A stretch of DNA of 58,711 nucleotides. Source: Betaproteobacteria bacterium. Its GTDB lineage: Bacteria; Pseudomonadota; Gammaproteobacteria; Burkholderiales; SG8-41. Below the pieces are notes generated by a model. The model was not told the origin of the DNA and did not search any database. It saw only the letters and a list, made by a program, of their open reading frames with translations. Both the position numbers and the translations under genes were made by a program. The DNA lies in contig JAQGMI010000086.1 of NCBI GenBank assembly GCA_028292435.1, positions 1-58,711 of the forward strand, in the 5' to 3' direction. This document shows, piece by piece, positions 15,916 through 24,335 of this stretch (position 1 is the first letter of the stretch; every line of letters begins with the position of its first letter).

Positions 15916-17070
15916 TTGCTCGCATTTTCCACGGCAGGCAATCCAGCGCCACGAGTCCCTGCGAACGATGATGAAGTGCTCGAACGCCTGCCAGTCAGGC
16001 CGAACGATCCGGCGATGCGTGAGATCAAGACGCTGCGCGCCGAACTTGGGCGGGAACCGCGAAATCTCGAGCTTGCGATCAAACTCGCCCGGCGTTACTT
16101 CGAGCAGGCGCTGGCTCAAGGCGACCCCCGTTACGTCGGCTATGCACAGGCTGCGTTAAAGCCGTGGTGGGACCTGCCCGACCCGCCGACGCGGGTGCTG
16201 GTCATGCGTGCAACGCTTGTCCAATACCGACATGACTTTCCAGCGGCGCTCGCCGATCTTGCGCGGGCGCTTGAACGCGACCCCAAAAATGCACCGGCGT
16301 GGTCGTTGCGCATGGTGATTCACATCGTGCAGGCGGACTATGCGGCGGCGCGGCAGGATTGCGCATCGTTCGCGCCGCTCGTCGATGAATTGAGCGCGGT
16401 CGGATGCGTTGCCTTTATCGACGGAATAACTGGCCATGCGCGCGACAGCGTCAGTGCGCTCAATCGGGCGCTGGCGAGCGCGAATGATGCCAGCGCCGAA
16501 CAAAAATTGTGGTTGTACGTGCGGCTTGCGGAGATGGCATGGCGCCTCAACGACGCAAAACTTGCCGAAGAATACTTCAAGCGCGCGCTCTCTTTGGGCA
16601 TCACAGACGGCTTCCTGCTCGCCGCGTATGCCGATTTTCTGCTCGATTATGGCCGCGCACGTGAAGTCACCGGCCTGCTCAAAGACTGGACGCTGGCTGA
16701 TCCCTTGCTGTTGCGGCTCGCACTTGCGGAGCAAGCTGTCAATTCGCCGGCGGCAGCCGCCCATGAAGCGACATTGGCGGACCGCTATGCGGCTGCCCGC
16801 TTACGCGGCGATACCACGCATGAACAGGAGGAGTCGCGCTTCACCTTGCAAATGTTGAAACAACCCGCGCAGGCGCTGCGTCTCGCCCAGAGTAACTGGC
16901 GAATCCAGAAAGAACCGCGCGATGCGCGTGTGCTGCTTGAAGCGGCGCTCGCCGCGGGTGAACCGGCGGCGGCCCAGCCGGTGCTCGACTGGATGGCAGC
17001 CACTCATATCGAGGATTGGTATCTGCAACGCTTGGCGGGGCAGTTCGCCTCGCGCAAAGGATCCCATTGA
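15916..17070 (+). CDS. TPR-repeat protein of a metal-uptake-like cluster
   Basis: About 384 residues with tetratricopeptide-type helical repeats from residue 35 on (for example PRNLELAIKLARRYFEQAL and FPAALADLARALERDPKNAP). The start is unclear: TTG 15916 is used, but the frame is open back to 15862 and includes a hydrophobic stretch (LFAGCLLAF) that would complete an export signal from a CTG or ATT. No in-frame ATG precedes it. Its stop overlaps the start of the HupE-like gene, so the two are translationally coupled. TPR proteins scaffold other proteins; here the partner is probably the uptake system downstream. Confidence 0.75.
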   Translation: MLAFSTAGNPAPRVPANDDEVLERLPVRPNDPAMREIKTLRAELGREPRNLELAIKLARRYFEQALAQGDPRYVGYAQAALKPWWDLPDPPTRVLVMRATLVQYRHDFPAALADLARALERDPKNAPAWSLRMVIHIVQADYAAARQDCASFAPLVDELSAVGCVAFIDGITGHARDSVSALNRALASANDASAEQKLWLYVRLAEMAWRLNDAKLAEEYFKRALSLGITDGFLLAAYADFLLDYGRAREVTGLLKDWTLADPLLLRLALAEQAVNSPAAAAHEATLADRYAAARLRGDTTHEQEESRFTLQMLKQPAQALRLAQSNWRIQKEPRDARVLLEAALAAGEPAAAQPVLDWMAATHIEDWYLQRLAGQFASRKGSH

Positions 17071-18221
17071 TACGCGCCGCATACTGCCTGGCGCTCGCAT
17101 TGTTCACATGCAGCGCATGGGCGCATAAACCCAGCGACAGCTATTTATCGATCGAGGTTGCGGGCGATCGGCTTAGCGGTCAATGGGACATCGCACTGCG
17201 CGATCTGGATTTCGCGATCGGGCTGGATAGCAGTGGTGATGGGGAAATTACGTGGGGCGAAGTTCGCGGCCGTCACAACGATATCGCTGCTTATGCATTG
17301 GCGCGTCTCACGGCGGCGCTCGATGGCGCCGCGTGCCCATTGCAGGCGACGCAGCACCTGGTCGATCTGCACAGCGACGGCACATATGCAGTGATCCGGT
17401 TCGAGGGCCGGTGTGCAAAACCAGGCAGTTCGCTCGAACTCGGCTACAACCTGTTTTTCGATCTCGATCCGCAGCACAAAGGTTTGCTGCGTCTCCAATA
17501 CGCCGGCACGACGCGCGCCGCGATTTTCAGCCCCGAAACGGCGCGCCAAACTTTCGAACTCAAGCAGGCGAGCCGCTTTACGCAGTTCATTGATTACGGG
17601 CGGGAAGGCGTCTGGCATATCTGGAAAGGGTTTGACCATATTCTTTTTCTGCTGTCGCTGCTGTTGCCGGCAGTACTGATTCCAGCGGCTAAACACGCGG
17701 TGCCGCACGGCGGCGTGATTAAAGGCTGGCGCGCAGTTGATGAATTCAAGCCCGCATTCTGGGAAGTGTTTCAGATCGTCACTGCATTTACGATCGCGCA
17801 CTCGATCACGTTGAGCCTCGCAGCGCTGGGCGTAATCACGTTGCCGACGCGCCTTACCGAATCGGCCATCGCGTTGTCCGTCATTCTGGCGGCACTCAAT
17901 AACCTTTATCCATTGTTCCAGCGCCGCCGTTGGATGGTCGCGTTTGCATTCGGTTTAATTCATGGATTCGGCTTCGCGAGCGTGCTCGCCGATCTCGGCC
18001 TGCCGCCCGACGCGCTGTTGCTGGCGTTGGTCGGATTCAACCTGGGCGTCGAGGTAGGTCAACTTTGTATTGTCAGCGCATTTCTGCCTACCGCGTATGT
18101 ATTGCGGCGCACGGCGTTATACCAGCGCGTCGTGTTTATCGGCGGCTCGGCGGTGATTTGCGTGATTGCGCTCGTGTGGTTTCTCGAACGCGCGTTCAAC
18201 CTCAAATTGCTGGTGCTTTGA
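17067..18221 (+). CDS. HupE/UreJ-like membrane protein with periplasmic domain
   Basis: About 384 residues from TTG 17067, which overlaps the upstream stop and has AAAGGA ahead of it. A signal peptide (ending AWAH) is followed by a periplasmic domain to about residue 185. That domain contains a near-perfect EF-hand loop, DSSGDGEITWGE. Then come about six membrane spans with conserved polar motifs (HIWKGFDHILFLLS, IHGFGFASVLADLGLP, GFNLGVEVGQ). The C-terminal half is of the HupE/UreJ type, linked in known members to nickel or cobalt handling. The next genes are tonB and a TonB-dependent receptor, which fits a metal transport route across both membranes. The actual metal is not readable from sequence. 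Confidence 0.83.
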   Translation: MIRAAYCLALALFTCSAWAHKPSDSYLSIEVAGDRLSGQWDIALRDLDFAIGLDSSGDGEITWGEVRGRHNDIAAYALARLTAALDGAACPLQATQHLVDLHSDGTYAVIRFEGRCAKPGSSLELGYNLFFDLDPQHKGLLRLQYAGTTRAAIFSPETARQTFELKQASRFTQFIDYGREGVWHIWKGFDHILFLLSLLLPAVLIPAAKHAVPHGGVIKGWRAVDEFKPAFWEVFQIVTAFTIAHSITLSLAALGVITLPTRLTESAIALSVILAALNNLYPLFQRRRWMVAFAFGLIHGFGFASVLADLGLPPDALLLALVGFNLGVEVGQLCIVSAFLPTAYVLRRTALYQRVVFIGGSAVICVIALVWFLERAFNLKLLVL

Positions 18222-18276
18222 TGGCATAATCTTAGTCCTCACCCTCGAAAAACTCGGGTCCAAGCGCGCTGAATTC

Positions 18277-18993
18277 ATGGTCGCAACGCATAACTTCGGG
18301 ATCCAGACCGCGCGCCGCCGTGCGACGCCGGCGCTGCTGCCTTCGTTGTTGTTTTCACTGGTAGTGCACGCCGGTGTCGGTGGGTTATTATTGTTTCATG
18401 CATGGCCGCGCGCGACCGTTGAACCCGCGCCGACATTGACCGTTCAACTCGACGTAATACCACCGGCGGTGGTCGAACCGCCCGTGCCTCCGGCGCCGCC
18501 TAAAATAAAGCTGCCGACACCTGCACCGAAAGTCCAGCAAGTAGCGCCGCGTCCTCAACCAGCGCCGACACCCGCTGTCATCACGGTACAACGCGCGGAC
18601 GTTTCGCCAACCAGCGTCGCGCAGACCATTCCCGATACTCCACCCGCGCCGGTCGCCGTCTCCCGGGCGTCGAGCGTGCCGACTGTCACCGCACCCCGCA
18701 GTGAACCGGTCGAGCCGCCGCATTTCGACGTCGCATATCTGAACAACCCGCGGCCGGCGTATCCGCCGATTGCGCGCAAGCTCGGTCTTGAAGGCGTCGT
18801 GCTGCTGCGCGTAGACGTCAGCGCTAAAGGCACGCCCGAAAAAATCGTCATCGCCCAAACTTCTGGCGCGTCCATGCTCGACGACGCGGCGGTGAAGGCC
18901 GTGCAGGGCTGGACGTTCGTACCGGCGCGGCGCGGCGATGCTGCGATCGCGCATCCGGTCGAAGTGCCAATTCGCTTCCAGCTGAAGAATTAG
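18277..18993 (+). CDS. tonB: TonB energy-transducing protein
   Basis: A 238-residue protein from ATG 18277. It has one N-terminal membrane anchor (LLPSLLFSLVVHAGVGGLLL, with the SxxxH-type Ser/His), a long Pro-rich spacer (PPAPPKIKLP, PAPTPAV) spanning the periplasm, and a C-terminal TonB domain (YPPIARKLGLEGVVLLRV through GWTFVPARRG). It couples the ExbB/ExbD proton-driven motor to outer-membrane receptors. The receptor gene follows after 5 bases, so this TonB is probably dedicated to it. exbB and exbD are not in the window. Confidence 0.93.
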   Translation: MVATHNFGIQTARRRATPALLPSLLFSLVVHAGVGGLLLFHAWPRATVEPAPTLTVQLDVIPPAVVEPPVPPAPPKIKLPTPAPKVQQVAPRPQPAPTPAVITVQRADVSPTSVAQTIPDTPPAPVAVSRASSVPTVTAPRSEPVEPPHFDVAYLNNPRPAYPPIARKLGLEGVVLLRVDVSAKGTPEKIVIAQTSGASMLDDAAVKAVQGWTFVPARRGDAAIAHPVEVPIRFQLKN

Positions 18994-18998
18994 CCGCG

Positions 18999-21068
18999 AT
19001 GTCCGGGAATATTTTATGGTCGCGTGAAGCGGCCCGGGGACTCGGCGTGCTGATGGGGGCGTGCTGGCTCAATGCAGCGTGCGCTGAGGGCGTGCAGAAA
19101 CTTGAAGAGGTATCGGTTACCGGCACCGGCAACCCGGTCGGAGTCTGGGACGGGGCAAGCCAGGGCGCAGTGACCAAAGATGAAATCGAGCGGCGGCCGA
19201 TTTCGCGCACGGGCGAAGTGCTGGAAACCATTCCCGGCATGATCGTCACGCAGCACGCGGGCGACGGCAAGGCGAATCAATATTTTCTGCGCGGCTACAA
19301 TCTCGACCACGGCACCGACTTTGCGACCTGGGTCGCGGGCATGCCGGTCAACATGCCGACGCACGCGCATGGCCAGGGTTACACCGATCTGAATTTTTTG
19401 ATTCCCGAACTTGTTTCGAGAATTCAGTACAACAAAGGGCCTTACTACGCCGAAGACGGTGATTTTTCGTCCGTGGGCTCGGCGCGCATCAGTTATGCGG
19501 AAGCGCTGCCGTCGAATATCGCATCGCTGACGGCCGGCAAGAATAATTACAGTCGCGCACTTCTCGCCGGGTCACCGGAATTGGGCGCGGGCCGCTTCGT
19601 CTACGGCCTGGAATACGATTATGGCAACGGCCCATGGGACAACCCGGAGCGGCTGCACAAGATCAACGGCGTCATGCGCTACGCGCAAGGCACTTCGACC
19701 AACGGCTTCAACGTCACGGCGATGGGCTATTCGTCCGGTTGGAACGCGACCGACCAAATCCCGCAGCGCGCGGTCGACAGCGGGCAGATTGGCCGCTTTA
19801 GCGCAATCGACCCGAGCGACGGCGGGCGCACGAGTCGCTACAGCTTGTCGGGCGAATGGCGGCAGACTGAAGGCAATGTGATTCGCAGCGCGAGTGTGTA
19901 CGCGATCCGGTCGAAGCTCTCGCTGTTTTCCAATTTCACTTATTTTCTGAACAATGCCGCCAATGGCGACCAGTTTCAGCAATCCGAATCGCGCACGGTC
20001 ATGGGCGGTTCTGCGAGCCAAACCTGGCTGACCGAATGGGGCGGCCGCCAGGTCACGAACACGGCTGGATTGCAATTGCGTCGCGACCGGCTTGATCCCG
20101 TGGCGTTGTACCTGACGCAAGGCCGGGCAGTGGTGTCGGTGACCAGCGAGGACACTGCCGTAGTCACCAGCGTAGCCCCGTATGTTTCGAACACGGTGAA
20201 ATGGAACGACTGGTTTCGCACCATCGCAGGCGCGCGTTATGACCGCCAGCGCTATGAGGTGACGAGCCTGCAGCCGGCGAATAGCGGCAGCAAAAGCGAT
20301 GCGCTGGTGTCACCGAAAATATCGCTCGCGTTCGGACCCTGGGCGCAGACCGAGTATTTCCTGAACTGGGGGCGCGGGTTTCACAGCAACGACGCGCGCG
20401 GCGCCACGCAGACAGTCGATCCTGCCAGCGGCAATACGGCGCAAGCGGTAAGTCCGCTCGTACGCACCACGGGTTATGAGATCGGCGCGCGCACTCAGCG
20501 CATCCGCGGCATGACGGCTTCCGTTGCGTTGTGGCAGCTCAGGCAGAATTCAGAGCTGGTGTTCGTCGGCGACGCCGGCACCACCGAGCCGAGCCGCGCG
20601 TCGCTGCGCACCGGTGTCGAAGGTCTTGTGCAATATCAGATGAATTCGTGGCTGGCGTTCGATGCCAGCGGCGGCGTTACGCGGTCGCACTATACCGATG
20701 TGCAGGATCCCGGTAATTACATTCCCGGTTCGCCGAATGTCGTGGTGTCAGCCGGTGCCACGGTAGAAAATTACAAGCAATGGTATGGCGCGCTGCGCTG
20801 GCGCTATTTCGGGCCGCGTCCGCTGGTTGAAGACAACTCGGCCCGCTCGAGTGCGACGTCTCTGGTGAACGGGCGCATCGGTTACGCGTTTGATAAACGG
20901 CTGCGGCTGCAAGTCGATGTCTTTAACCTGTTCAATCGTAAAGACCACGACATCGATTATTTTTACGCTTCCCGCCTGCCCGCTGAGCCGGCGGCCGGCG
21001 TCAGCGACATTCATTTTCACCCGGTGGAGCCACGCTCCGCCCGCGTGAGCCTGATTGCGAATTTCTAA
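18999..21068 (+). CDS. TonB-dependent outer-membrane receptor
   Basis: A 689-residue receptor with a signal peptide (ending AACAEG), a TonB-box-like EEVSVTG near residue 32, a plug domain (ETIPGMIVTQHAGDGKANQYF, FLRGYNLDHGTDF, MPVNMPTHAHGQGYTDLNF) and a beta-barrel ending in SLIANF. The His-rich MPTHAHGQGY segment in the plug may touch a metal or metal complex. It ends the TPR-HupE-TonB-receptor run and is followed by a terminator. Ligand unknown; metal or metallophore is the best guess from the HupE neighbour. Confidence 0.92.
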   Translation: MSGNILWSREAARGLGVLMGACWLNAACAEGVQKLEEVSVTGTGNPVGVWDGASQGAVTKDEIERRPISRTGEVLETIPGMIVTQHAGDGKANQYFLRGYNLDHGTDFATWVAGMPVNMPTHAHGQGYTDLNFLIPELVSRIQYNKGPYYAEDGDFSSVGSARISYAEALPSNIASLTAGKNNYSRALLAGSPELGAGRFVYGLEYDYGNGPWDNPERLHKINGVMRYAQGTSTNGFNVTAMGYSSGWNATDQIPQRAVDSGQIGRFSAIDPSDGGRTSRYSLSGEWRQTEGNVIRSASVYAIRSKLSLFSNFTYFLNNAANGDQFQQSESRTVMGGSASQTWLTEWGGRQVTNTAGLQLRRDRLDPVALYLTQGRAVVSVTSEDTAVVTSVAPYVSNTVKWNDWFRTIAGARYDRQRYEVTSLQPANSGSKSDALVSPKISLAFGPWAQTEYFLNWGRGFHSNDARGATQTVDPASGNTAQAVSPLVRTTGYEIGARTQRIRGMTASVALWQLRQNSELVFVGDAGTTEPSRASLRTGVEGLVQYQMNSWLAFDASGGVTRSHYTDVQDPGNYIPGSPNVVVSAGATVENYKQWYGALRWRYFGPRPLVEDNSARSSATSLVNGRIGYAFDKRLRLQVDVFNLFNRKDHDIDYFYASRLPAEPAAGVSDIHFHPVEPRSARVSLIANF

Positions 21069-21072
21069 GGCG

Positions 21073-21102
21073 AAAAAAAGGCAGGGTGGTAACCCTGCCT
21101 TT
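21073..21102 (-). terminator. Bidirectional terminator between receptor gene and Lys-rich gene 2
   Basis: Eleven-pair stem AAAGGCAGGGT/ACCCTGCCTTT with loop GGTA and a run of A on the left. It serves the convergent receptor gene and Lys-rich gene 2. Its stem matches the terminator after Lys-rich gene 1. Confidence 0.88.
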
Positions 21103-21119
21103 GCATAACGACAGAAGTA

Positions 21120-21284
21120 TTACTTCTTGTCGGCAGCTTTTTTGTCGTCTTTTTTGTCGTCTTTTTTGGCTTCTTTTTTCGCGTCTTCTTTTTTCGCGTC
21201 TTTTTTCATGTCATCTGCGGCGAAAGCCGACACGGTGCCCAGCGCGAACAGTGCGGCGACAACAGCTGCGAATAATTTGCTCAT
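21120..21284 (-). CDS. Small exported Lys/Asp-rich protein (2)
   Basis: A 54-residue protein from ATG 21284 with AGAGGA upstream. Signal peptide MSKLFAAVVAALFALGTVSA is followed by FAADDMKKDAKKEDAKKEAK and further DKK units. It is similar in plan and repeat unit to the protein at 15487. A charged periplasmic peptide is expected; no known family. Confidence 0.72.
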   Translation of the reverse strand: MSKLFAAVVAALFALGTVSAFAADDMKKDAKKEDAKKEAKKDDKKDDKKAADKK

Positions 21285-21453
21285 GTTAAGTCCTCTTATT
21301 TGTAGTTTAGTTAATGATGACCGCATAGCGCGGCCATCGTTTATAACGTCTGGCTTATCCCGGGGTTGACATGCCCCGGCGGACACCCGGGCGTCAGCCA
21401 CGGTGGCGCGCCACGGGTTTAAGCTATTTTATTTTAAAACAAAGACTTGGAAT

Positions 21454-21482
21454 AAAAAAGCAGGTGTAATACCCTGCTTTTC
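21454..21482 (-). terminator. Terminator of Lys-rich gene 3
   Basis: Stem AAAAGCAGG/CCTGCTTTT with an A-run that gives a U-tract on the minus strand, just downstream of the gene at 21501. Confidence 0.75.
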
Positions 21483-21500
21483 AGGCCATGCGAGATAATC

Positions 21501-21677
21501 TTATTCTTTGCTTTTGGCTTTTTTCGACTTCTTGGACTTCGACTTCTTTGCCGGTTTGTCGGACTTTTTGCTTTCTGCTTTGGGGGTGTCACCGCCGGAA
21601 GGGGTTTCGGCCGCCACTGCAGTAAACGAAAAAGCCGCGAAAATTGCCGCGAGCAATACGGTGAAAAGCTTGTTCAT
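21501..21677 (-). CDS. Small exported Lys/Ser-rich protein (3)
   Basis: Read directly from the minus strand: ATG 21677 to TAA 21503-21501, 58 residues. It opens MNKLFTVLLAAIFAAFSFTA with a cleavage site near VAAE, then ETPSGGDTPKAESKKSDKPA and a KKSKSKKSKKAKSK-type tail. GGACGGTC upstream gives a fair ribosome binding site, and a terminator follows. It has the same plan as the proteins at 15487 and 21120 (signal peptide plus Lys-rich tail), but with Ser in place of most acidic residues. Confidence 0.65.
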   Translation of the reverse strand: MNKLFTVLLAAIFAAFSFTAVAAETPSGGDTPKAESKKSDKPAKKSKSKKSKKAKSKE

Positions 21678-21777
21678 GTGACCGTCCTTTGAAAAGTTTT
21701 GACAGGAATGCTTTCAACATCCCTCAGCCGTTAACGCAACCGGCGAAGTGCCGGTTGACAGCAGTGTTATTGTAAAT

Positions 21778-22344
21778 TCATTTTTGCGGCAAGTGGCGCG
21801 GATCTCCCGCGAGCTCGCAAAACTTTCCCGGTGCCAGCCCGTCGATCGTCCACTCGCCGACCGCATGGCGTATCAGTCTTAACGTGGGGTAGCCGACCGC
21901 CGCCGTCATGCGGCGCACCTGCCGGTTTTTACCTTCCCGCAGCGTAAGCTTCAACCAAGATGTAGGAATGTTTTTGCGCGTGCGAATCGGCGGTTCGCGC
22001 GGCCACAGCCACGGCGGTTCATCGACGCCTTCCGCCATGGCGGGCCGGCTCGTGAAGTCACCCAGATCGACGCCGCGAACGAGGTGCGCGAGGGCGTCGC
22101 TGCCCGGTATGCCCTCGACCTGCGCCCAGTACACTTTTGCGAGTTTATGACGCGGGTCGCTAATGCGATGCTGCCACGCGCCGTCGTCGGTCAAGACGAC
22201 AAGACCTTCGCTGTCCGCGTCGAGCCTCCCGGCCGCATACACCGCGGGCACTTGGATGAAATCCTTCATCGTCTGGCGCGGCGGAGAAGGGCTGAACTGG
22301 CACAACACGCCGTACGGCTTGTTGAACAGGAGAATCTTGGTCAT
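21778..22344 (-). CDS. rluE: 23S rRNA pseudouridine synthase, RluE type
   Basis: A 188-residue enzyme of the RsuA/RluB/E/F family. It has [13 protein letters not shown] at the N-terminus, the catalytic aspartate in [11 protein letters not shown] and the signature [11 protein letters not shown] near the end. It lacks the N-terminal S4 domain, as RluE does. It should modify the peptidyl-transferase region of 23S rRNA (U2457 in E. coli numbering). Confidence 0.88.
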   Translation of the reverse strand: MTKILLFNKPYGVLCQFSPSPPRQTMKDFIQVPAVYAAGRLDADSEGLVVLTDDGAWQHRISDPRHKLAKVYWAQVEGIPGSDALAHLVRGVDLGDFTSRPAMAEGVDEPPWLWPREPPIRTRKNIPTSWLKLTLREGKNRQVRRMTAAVGYPTLRLIRHAVGEWTIDGLAPGKFCELAGDPRHLPQK

Positions 22345-22359
22345 CGGGACGAAGCGTAC

Positions 22360-22389
22360 AAAAAAACGCCCGCGCTTGCGAGCGGGCGT
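22360..22389 (-). terminator. Terminator after malate synthase gene
   Basis: Stem ACGCCCGC/GCGGGCGT with an 8-base loop and a long A-run on the left (U-run on the minus transcript). It lies 19 bases after the malate synthase stop. Confidence 0.88.
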
Positions 22390-22407
22390 CGTTGGGCACA
22401 GGCTGGA

Positions 22408-24042
22408 TCAGGCAGCCATTGCGGTGTTCGCGGCGTTGAGATCGCTCGTGATCCACTCGTAAGCCGGCAGGGTAAGAAACTCAACATAGTCACCCGTGCA
22501 CATCGTGTCGAAGAGACGCGCGGCGTCGCCGTATTTGCCGGCCTGCCACGCGATAGGCCCGAGATACTTCTCGATTTTCGGCATTTCTTCAGCGAGCAGT
22601 TCGCGGAAGAGTTCGACGGTGACTTTGCGGCCATCGGACAATACCCCTTTATGGCTGAGTATCCATTGCCAGATTTGCGAGCGCGAAATTTCGGCGGTGG
22701 CTGCATCTTCCATCAGGTTATACACCGGTACGCAGCCGTTGCCGGCGAGCCAGGCGCCCAGATACTGGATGCCGACGCTGATGTTGTTGCGCAATCCCGC
22801 TTCAGTGATCGGCTGCTCGGGTTTGAAGTCGAGCAATTCGCCGGCGGTCACATTCACGTGCGGCAGTTGTTTCAGATACTGGTTGGCCGTCGGCATGTGC
22901 TCATCGAATATTGCTTTGGCGATCGGCACCAGGCCCGGATGCGCGACCCAGGTACCATCGCAACCATCGGTAACTTCACGCAACTTGTCCGCGCGCACTT
23001 TTTCCATGGCGGCTTCGTTTGCGGGGGGATCGTTCTTGATCGGAATCTGTGCGGCCATGCCGCCCATTGCCGGTGCGCCGCGGTGATGGCAAGTCTTGAC
23101 GAGCAGCAGCGCATAGGCCCGCATGAAAGGCGCCGTCATCGTCACCTGCGAGCGGTCGGCGAGACAAAAATTGCGATTCACGCGGAATTTCTTGATGCAC
23201 GAAAAAATGTAATCCCAGCGCCCGATGTTGAGCCCGGCCGAATGCTCGCGCAGCTCCCACAGGAATTCATCCATCTCGAACGCGGCGACGACGGTCTCGA
23301 TCAATGCAGTCGCTTTGATCGTGCCGCGCGGAATGCCGAAGTCATCCTGCGCCACGATGAATATGTCGTTCCAGAGCCGCGCCTCGAGGTGCGATTCCAA
23401 TGTCGGCAGGTAAAAGTAGGGGCCGCTGCCGCGCGCGATCAGTTCGTTGGCGTTGTGAAAGAAAAACAGCGCGAAGTCGAAAATGGCGCCGGCAACCGGC
23501 TCGCCGTCGATGAGCACGTGTTTCTCGTCGAGATGCCAGCCGCGCGGGCGCGGAATCAGCACCGCGGTTTTTTCGTTGAGTCGGTATTGCTTGCCGTTTT
23601 GCTCAAGGATAATGGTGCGGCGAACGGCGTCGCGCAAATTCAGCTGGCCGTCGATCATGCTGTCCCATGTCGGGCAGTTGGCATCTTCGAAATCCGCCAT
23701 GAAGGTCGAGGCGCCGCAATTGAGCGCGTTGATGACCATCTTGCGGTCCGTGGGGCCGGTGATCTCCACGCGCCGGTCGAGCATGTCGGCCGGCTGCGGC
23801 GCAATCGTCCACGCGGCGTCGCGATTTTTTTTCGTTTCAGGCAGGAAATCAGGCAGGGCGCCGGCGTCGAACTCACGCTGGCGCGCGGCTCGCCTCGCAA
23901 GCAATTCCTGGCGGCGGCTTTCGAACTGGCGATGCAGCTTCGCCATGAATGTCAGCGCGGGCGAGGACAGCAACTCCACGTGTTGAGGCGCCACTTCCGT
24001 CCGCACAACGATGCCCGCAGGGAGGGTGAGCTTCGCAGTCAT
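22408..24042 (-). CDS. aceB: Malate synthase A
   Basis: A 544-residue glyoxylate-cycle enzyme joining glyoxylate and acetyl-CoA to malate. The ATG at 24042 has GGAGATCCT directly upstream; the longer frame lacks family sequence. Characteristic segments are [15 protein letters not shown], the GRWDYIFS signature and [10 protein letters not shown]. Length fits isoform A. An isocitrate lyase gene is not in the window. The upstream neighbour on the same strand is an unrecognised 457-residue protein with its own terminator. Confidence 0.96.
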   Translation of the reverse strand: MTAKLTLPAGIVVRTEVAPQHVELLSSPALTFMAKLHRQFESRRQELLARRAARQREFDAGALPDFLPETKKNRDAAWTIAPQPADMLDRRVEITGPTDRKMVINALNCGASTFMADFEDANCPTWDSMIDGQLNLRDAVRRTIILEQNGKQYRLNEKTAVLIPRPRGWHLDEKHVLIDGEPVAGAIFDFALFFFHNANELIARGSGPYFYLPTLESHLEARLWNDIFIVAQDDFGIPRGTIKATALIETVVAAFEMDEFLWELREHSAGLNIGRWDYIFSCIKKFRVNRNFCLADRSQVTMTAPFMRAYALLLVKTCHHRGAPAMGGMAAQIPIKNDPPANEAAMEKVRADKLREVTDGCDGTWVAHPGLVPIAKAIFDEHMPTANQYLKQLPHVNVTAGELLDFKPEQPITEAGLRNNISVGIQYLGAWLAGNGCVPVYNLMEDAATAEISRSQIWQWILSHKGVLSDGRKVTVELFRELLAEEMPKIEKYLGPIAWQAGKYGDAARLFDTMCTGDYVEFLTLPAYEWITSDLNAANTAMAA

Positions 24043-24275
24043 AGGATCTCCGTTTATATCGCGTTGCACAATCAACAAGTTATTGCGGGACTTTCGTGCA
24101 GCTCGGCAACAATTCCCAGACGAAAACCGATACAAGCACTAAATCAAGAAAGCAGGCCATAACGAGTATAGCAGTCGGTTATTGCAACGCAACAACCGTT
24201 TGTCTGATTACAAAGTAGGCAATAAACCTAGTGAGTCAGCGCGGGGCTGCGCCGCTACACGAGAGGTAAAGGCAA

Positions 24276-24304
24276 AAATGACAACGCCCGCATGAGCGGG
24301 CGTT
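24276..24304 (-). terminator. Terminator after the 457-residue gene
   Basis: Nine-pair stem AACGCCCGC/GCGGGCGTT with loop ATGA; on the minus strand it is followed by GTCATTTTT. The remaining bases of the 293-base gap up to the malate synthase start hold only an A/T-rich stretch that may carry the aceB promoter. Confidence 0.85.
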
Positions 24305-24335
24305 GGTCGGGGGCGGTGTTTGTCGCGATTTGCGC

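Noticed and set aside
15858..16159. ATG at 15858 as the start of the TPR gene
   Set aside because: It is in a different frame from the TPR repeats and gives a short, family-less product.
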